Shown here piece by piece: positions 60,871 through 64,000 of a stretch of DNA of 64,000 nucleotides (the first letter of the stretch is position 1; every line of letters begins with the position of its first letter). Origin of the DNA: Azorinus chamasolen (lineage: Eukaryota > Mollusca > Bivalvia > Cardiida > Solecurtidae); the NCBI GenBank assembly GCA_963576725.1, contig OY755242.1:1502404-1566403 (forward strand). Direction: 5' to 3'. The position numbers and the translations under genes are program-made. The notes beneath the pieces were generated by a model, which did not search any database, had not been told where the DNA came from, and worked only from the letters and a program-made list of their open reading frames with translations.

Positions 60871-61671
60871 CTATTTCACACTTTCTCTTTGGGGTTTCCC
60901 ATTCACATATAGAGTGTCATATGAAACCCATGCTGTGTTTCCATCATCCTTCGCTTTCTTCATCTTCCCCACCAGACTCTTCCGTTTTTCAGCTACTTCC
61001 TTCGGAAACTGCTCGAACACAAAGTAGTCACTTCCTTTGAGTTGCAATCTTTCCTTTCTAACCTTTTCACGGTCCTTATAAAAAGCAAACTTCGCCACAA
61101 TATTCCTGTGCCGTGATCGCCGTTTCTTGTCAGCCTGTGTAGAGTCTCCAATTCTGTGTACACGCTCAAGCTGTAAACTGTCAACATAGTCTTGAGCCAG
61201 CTTCATTTCCGCTACCATGAAGGCACGCAACTTGGTCTCGGTGGTCCCGGGCTCTTCGTCGTCGTCCTCCGGAATGGCGGAAAATATAAGGTTATTCCGC
61301 ATAGATTGCGATTGCACATAAAGTAACGAGTCCTTTAGCCTACCATTTGCTTCACTCAGCCGTGTAAGATCATCGTTGACTACACCCGCTGCGTATTCCA
61401 ACATGTCAACTCGCTCTGTGACCTTTAACATGCCCTCATCAGCAGATTTTCTAGTATCATGCACTTGAGTCCACAGTTTTTCCAAATCTAACTCAAAACT
61501 ACCAACCTTTTTCTCTAAACTGTCGAGTTTCTCAAGTTTCTCTTCCATCTTCGTAATTCTGGCGTTTAAATGCAAATCCAACCTAGCAATCGCTCTCATG
61601 ATATCCGCGTTCGTTGGCGCACTGAACTGACCATCACTCAGACTCGGAACAACCTGCAGACCGCAACTCAC
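60871..61671 (-). CDS. LINE ORF1 protein, L1-type
   Basis: 266 codons to TAG at 60871. A coiled coil of heptads (KMEEKLEKLDSLEKKVGSFE and following) covers about residues 35-120. Then an RRM-like domain starts NNLIFSAIPEDDDEEP. The basic C-terminal domain has RVHRIGDS, RNIVAKFAFYKDREKV and RKERLQLKG. This order is that of L1 ORF1p, an RNA-binding chaperone that coats the element's RNA as a trimer. The first 70-80 residues lie in another frame upstream. Confidence 0.8.
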   Translation of the reverse strand: MSCGLQVVPSLSDGQFSAPTNADIMRAIARLDLHLNARITKMEEKLEKLDSLEKKVGSFELDLEKLWTQVHDTRKSADEGMLKVTERVDMLEYAAGVVNDDLTRLSEANGRLKDSLLYVQSQSMRNNLIFSAIPEDDDEEPGTTETKLRAFMVAEMKLAQDYVDSLQLERVHRIGDSTQADKKRRSRHRNIVAKFAFYKDREKVRKERLQLKGSDYFVFEQFPKEVAEKRKSLVGKMKKAKDDGNTAWVSYDTLYVNGKPQRESVK

Positions 61672-61879
61672 TACCGTTCACAGTTCCCGTGTTTGGCTCG
61701 AACACTGTATTATCCATGGCACCAATAGAATCATTAAGCAACACAGAGTTCGCAATCCCAATGGTTTCACTGACACCAACTACTTCGCCACTAGACCCGC
61801 CATTTTTCGCCGCCTTTTGCACATTGTTAGAACCTTCACTGCTATTCTTTCGTTTCTGGCCCGATTTACTCTTCCCCAT
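61634..61879 (-). CDS. LINE ORF1 N-terminus, frameshifted
   Basis: Begins MGKSKSGQKRKNSSEGSNN, a lysine-rich start usual for ORF1 proteins. Runs 81 codons and overlaps the next frame. One indel near 61640-61670 separates it from the coiled-coil part. Upstream sequence to about 61950 may be the LINE's 5' UTR. Confidence 0.65.
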   Translation of the reverse strand: MGKSKSGQKRKNSSEGSNNVQKAAKNGGSSGEVVGVSETIGIANSVLLNDSIGAMDNTVFEPNTGTVNGSELRSAGCSESE

Positions 61880-61996
61880 AGTCTAACGTCTTATTTGTCT
61901 GTTCATCCAAAAGGTTTAAAAAGAATAACTACAGACTTTCGAAGTTCCAAATTCAGAGAGTCAACAGTTTGTATCGTAATGGGTTGTAGACATCTG

Positions 61997-62116
61997 GGTT
62001 CATGCTTATAAAGCTTTTAGTTGAGTCTGAGAACGTTCTCAAGCATTTGATTGGTCAGATTTGATCCAAAGGCTCAAAAGCTTGAGAACTCAAATCTGAC
62101 CAATCAAAAGCCTGGT
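61997..62116. mobile_element. E foldback, truncated
   Basis: GGTTCATGCTTATAAAGCTT, GAGTCTGAGAACGTTCTC and GATTTGATCCAAAGGCTCAA; the right arm stops at CAATCAAAAGCCTGG. A G-type trace (CATCTGGATTCAAACTG) follows. Confidence 0.6.
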
Positions 62117-62336
62117 AAATCGGCTATCATCTGGATTCAAACTGTTTCCATTGAATATTACATAGTGTGAAAAAAAGTTAAATTTAATGTATTTCAGGAT
62201 TACTGTAGGGCACAAAAAGTTGGGCAACATAAATAATTACAAGTATATTAATTTTCATCAATTTATTTCAAGCCCTTTCCATGTGCATTCACAAATACCT
62301 ACATCATATTTTGTGTTATAATAACCACTTAATGCT
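62117..62336. other. no feature seen beyond a G trace
   Basis: AT-rich. Confidence 0.3.
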
Positions 62337-62565
62337 TTAACCCATTCCGTCAGATTGACACCTTTTGACACCTCTGTAAAAGTTACTTTAGGAAACTATT
62401 GTGATAAATACAGCATTTGCTCCATAGGAGCAAATGCTTTATTTACCACAATGGTTTCAAAACTACATAATTTTAAACTTTTGCTCTTCTGTAGAAAATG
62501 CTCCTTTTGGGTAGATTTATTCAAAGAGGTAGGTTCTAAAAATAGCTTATGAATGAATGGTTTAA
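62337..62565 (-). mobile_element. B MITE, reverse, complete
   Basis: TTAACCCATTCCGTCAGATT to GAATGAATGGTTTAA. Centre GCATTTGCTCCATAGGAGC. Confidence 0.75.
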
Positions 62566-62871
62566 ATGCTAAATATTTAATGTGAATGGTTCATCATCTT
62601 TTAACAATAGTATAAAATGGTGCAATTTCCCCCAAGACTAAACAGTGTCAATGCTGATTGCTATTGCCAGTACAGTCGTGTCCTACATTGAACTTTCTGA
62701 TCTGCTGCAATTCCTCTAATTCATTGAAACTTTTGAGAAATTTGAACAAGTGCTAAACAACTTGAAACCTGATCACACACTGAGTAACTCTGTTTTATCT
62801 TATTATAACAAGCTATCCGCAAATTGTTAGATTGTGAATATCAGAATACAGGGTAGGAGCAGTTTCATAGC
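62566..62871. other. no feature seen
   Basis: Unique sequence, no coding signal. Confidence 0.3.
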
Positions 62872-63087
62872 CCAACCCTTTCCCTGTTCTATGTTAATAC
62901 CAAATCTCTATACCTGCTGAATATTCATGGACAAAATAGTTATAATGAAATATGGACGATAGAACACTGTAGCCATTTTAGAAAGTAAAGAAACATATTT
63001 CAAATTCAACTAGCAAACAGAGCAGTCTGATTTGGGTCTACTCTGTTTGCAAATGTATTAAAAATGTTTATATGACGGAAAGGGTTA
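62872..63087 (+). mobile_element. A2 MITE, half core missing
   Basis: CCAACCCTTTCCCTGTTCTA to GACGGAAAGGGTTAA. Core GCAAACAGAGCAGTCTGATT lost its centre. Confidence 0.7.
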
Positions 63088-63219
63088 AACAAAACTTCAA
63101 AACAACCCTGAGTACAGCCTTTACAATTATTGTATACAGTTTCTGAAATGAGCCCAATGCAGGTTTTACCATATCATGTTTCTCCTTAACATTTGCCTCC
63201 ATACATACATCCTATAACA

Positions 63220-63330
63220 AGGCTGCTAACAGAATTGACCCAGATCAGACGACTCCTGTAGGAGTATTCTGATCTGGGTCTACTATGTTCAAAGAGGTGT
63301 GAAAATGCATTTGTAATTTTTTATTAAGAA
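63220..63330 (+). repeat. A-type core
   Basis: GACCCAGATCAGACGACTCC, TGTAGGAGTATTCTGATCTG and GTCTACTATGTTCAAAGAGG. Arms decayed. Confidence 0.55.
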
Positions 63331-63435
63331 AAGGGTTTCACTGAAGTTGTCAAACTTTTAACAACTTAAGATTGCTTCCTCCACAAGAACAGGAACACTA
63401 GTTCCTTCTATAATAAAACACTCCTTCTATATATA

Positions 63436-63717
63436 ACAAGAGCCGCCAACGCTCGTCTGATTTGGTGCTTGTCCAGCTAAATTAAAAAATTTGAAAACAA
63501 TAAAGGGCCATAACTCAAAAATTTTGAAATCAAGAGTTATTGTTCTTATGTAGAGGCCCTCCCCTTAATAAGATCTATTAACCTGTGAAGTTTCATGTTG
63601 ATACCTCTTATACTTTTCGAGTAATGAGCTACATTAAAGTTTTTGCAAGCCCCCGACGACGACAACGACACAGTGACCACAATAGCTTGACTTTTCTTCG
63701 AAACAGATAAGCTAATA
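63436..63717 (-). mobile_element. O element copy 3, reverse
   Basis: ACAAGAGCCGCCAACGCTCG, GATTTGGTGCTTGTCCAGC, AAAGGGCCATAACTC, CTCTACATAAGAA-like text reversed, ACGACGACAACGAC, CTTTTCTTCGAAACAGATAA. Most complete O copy (about 280 bp). Confidence 0.65.
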
Positions 63718-63884
63718 ATACATTCCTTCTATAACAATACACACAACTTAGTCACAAACCATCAAACTATTCTATTTAGCCCAAAAATGTGGACATCAAA
63801 TATCTCCCTCTCCTGCAATGTATTAAACTAAAGAATTCAATTCTGCACCATGATAATGAGGTTTTTTTCTTCAGAAAAGTGTTA

Positions 63885-63998
63885 CATGATAAACAATGTA
63901 GAAACTGATGAGAGGGCTCCTCTAGGAACTCTCTCATCTTGGTCTACACTTTTTGCAATGGACATTAGTGACTAGGTTCTAGCAATGAAAGGGTAAAA
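63885..63998. repeat. A/D-type core
   Basis: AACAATGTAGAAACTGATGA, GGGCTCCTCTAGGAACTCTC, TCATCTTGGTCTACAC. Ends GAAAGGGTAAAA, a decayed MITE end at the window edge. Confidence 0.5.
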
Positions 63999-64000
63999 CT

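Larger units (their letters stand above)
58555..61950 (-). mobile_element. L1-like LINE with large internal deletion
   Basis: Reads on the - strand from about 61950 to a (GATA)n tail at 58555-58573, after GTCAATAAAGCATC. It encodes ORF1 and a shortened ORF2. At least three frameshifts or stops and loss of most of the endonuclease make it dead. About 3.4 kb remains of an expected 5-6 kb. Confidence 0.8.

Noticed and set aside
60245..61027. + strand frames over the LINE
   Set aside because: Shadows of the - strand LINE ORFs.

Overview
The window is eukaryotic, AT-rich and dominated by repeats. Nothing looks bacterial or viral: there are no operons, and the one host gene is split into exons with GT-AG borders. 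The mix of small palindromic MITEs, tandem-core elements that insert between two T residues and end in CTAGT or CTTGT, tRNA-derived SINEs and L1-like and CR1-like retrotransposons best fits a marine bivalve mollusc, possibly a venerid clam. That assignment is inference from repeat style, not from a marker gene.

Host gene. Seven coding exons on the + strand (24159-38989) join in one continuous frame. They encode about 629 residues: one RRM domain, a long acidic and serine-rich region without a recognised fold, and a short RG-rich tail. An eighth exon (19354-19433) splices in phase upstream and is either 5' UTR or N-terminal extension. Two promoter-like spots lie further upstream (NRF1-type site at 3115, CRE plus ETS at 14591). 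Intron space between them holds a tandem array of RFX X-box-like palindromes (15816-16440).

Repeat families, named here for use in the entries. A1, A2, B, D and N are MITEs with TTAA target duplications and CCCTTT ends (piggyBac-like); G is a related palindromic group. C1-C4 have TA duplications and CAGTAAAACC-type ends (pogo/Tigger-like). Families H, I, J, K, L, M and O are 0.2-1.6 kb elements with a 5' hairpin, usually a tandem-repeat core, and a 3' hairpin followed by CTAGT or CTTGT (Helentron/HINE or 'pearl'-like). E, F, P and Q are further foldback elements. Members are nested up to three deep, which gives exact insertion points in many cases.

Layout. 1-12.6 kb: MITEs and remnants, with a hAT-like foldback at 9501-9768. 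12.6-13.7 kb: CR1-like reverse transcriptase fragment. 13.9-19.3 kb: MITEs, the X-box array and element M. 19.3-39 kb: the RRM gene, whose introns are packed with MITEs, satellites and HINE-like elements. 39-58.5 kb: more of the same families, including the cleanest copies, and three SINEs overall. 58.55-61.95 kb: a damaged L1-like LINE on the - strand with ORF1 and ORF2. 62-64 kb: MITEs.

The most unusual signals are: a central palindrome of the form GCTCCT-NN-AGGAGC shared by MITE families that otherwise differ; conversion of MITE centres into tandem arrays at five or more places; a common 3' hairpin rule across seven HINE-like families; and MITE ends sitting 34-44 bases upstream of three splice acceptors of the RRM gene.
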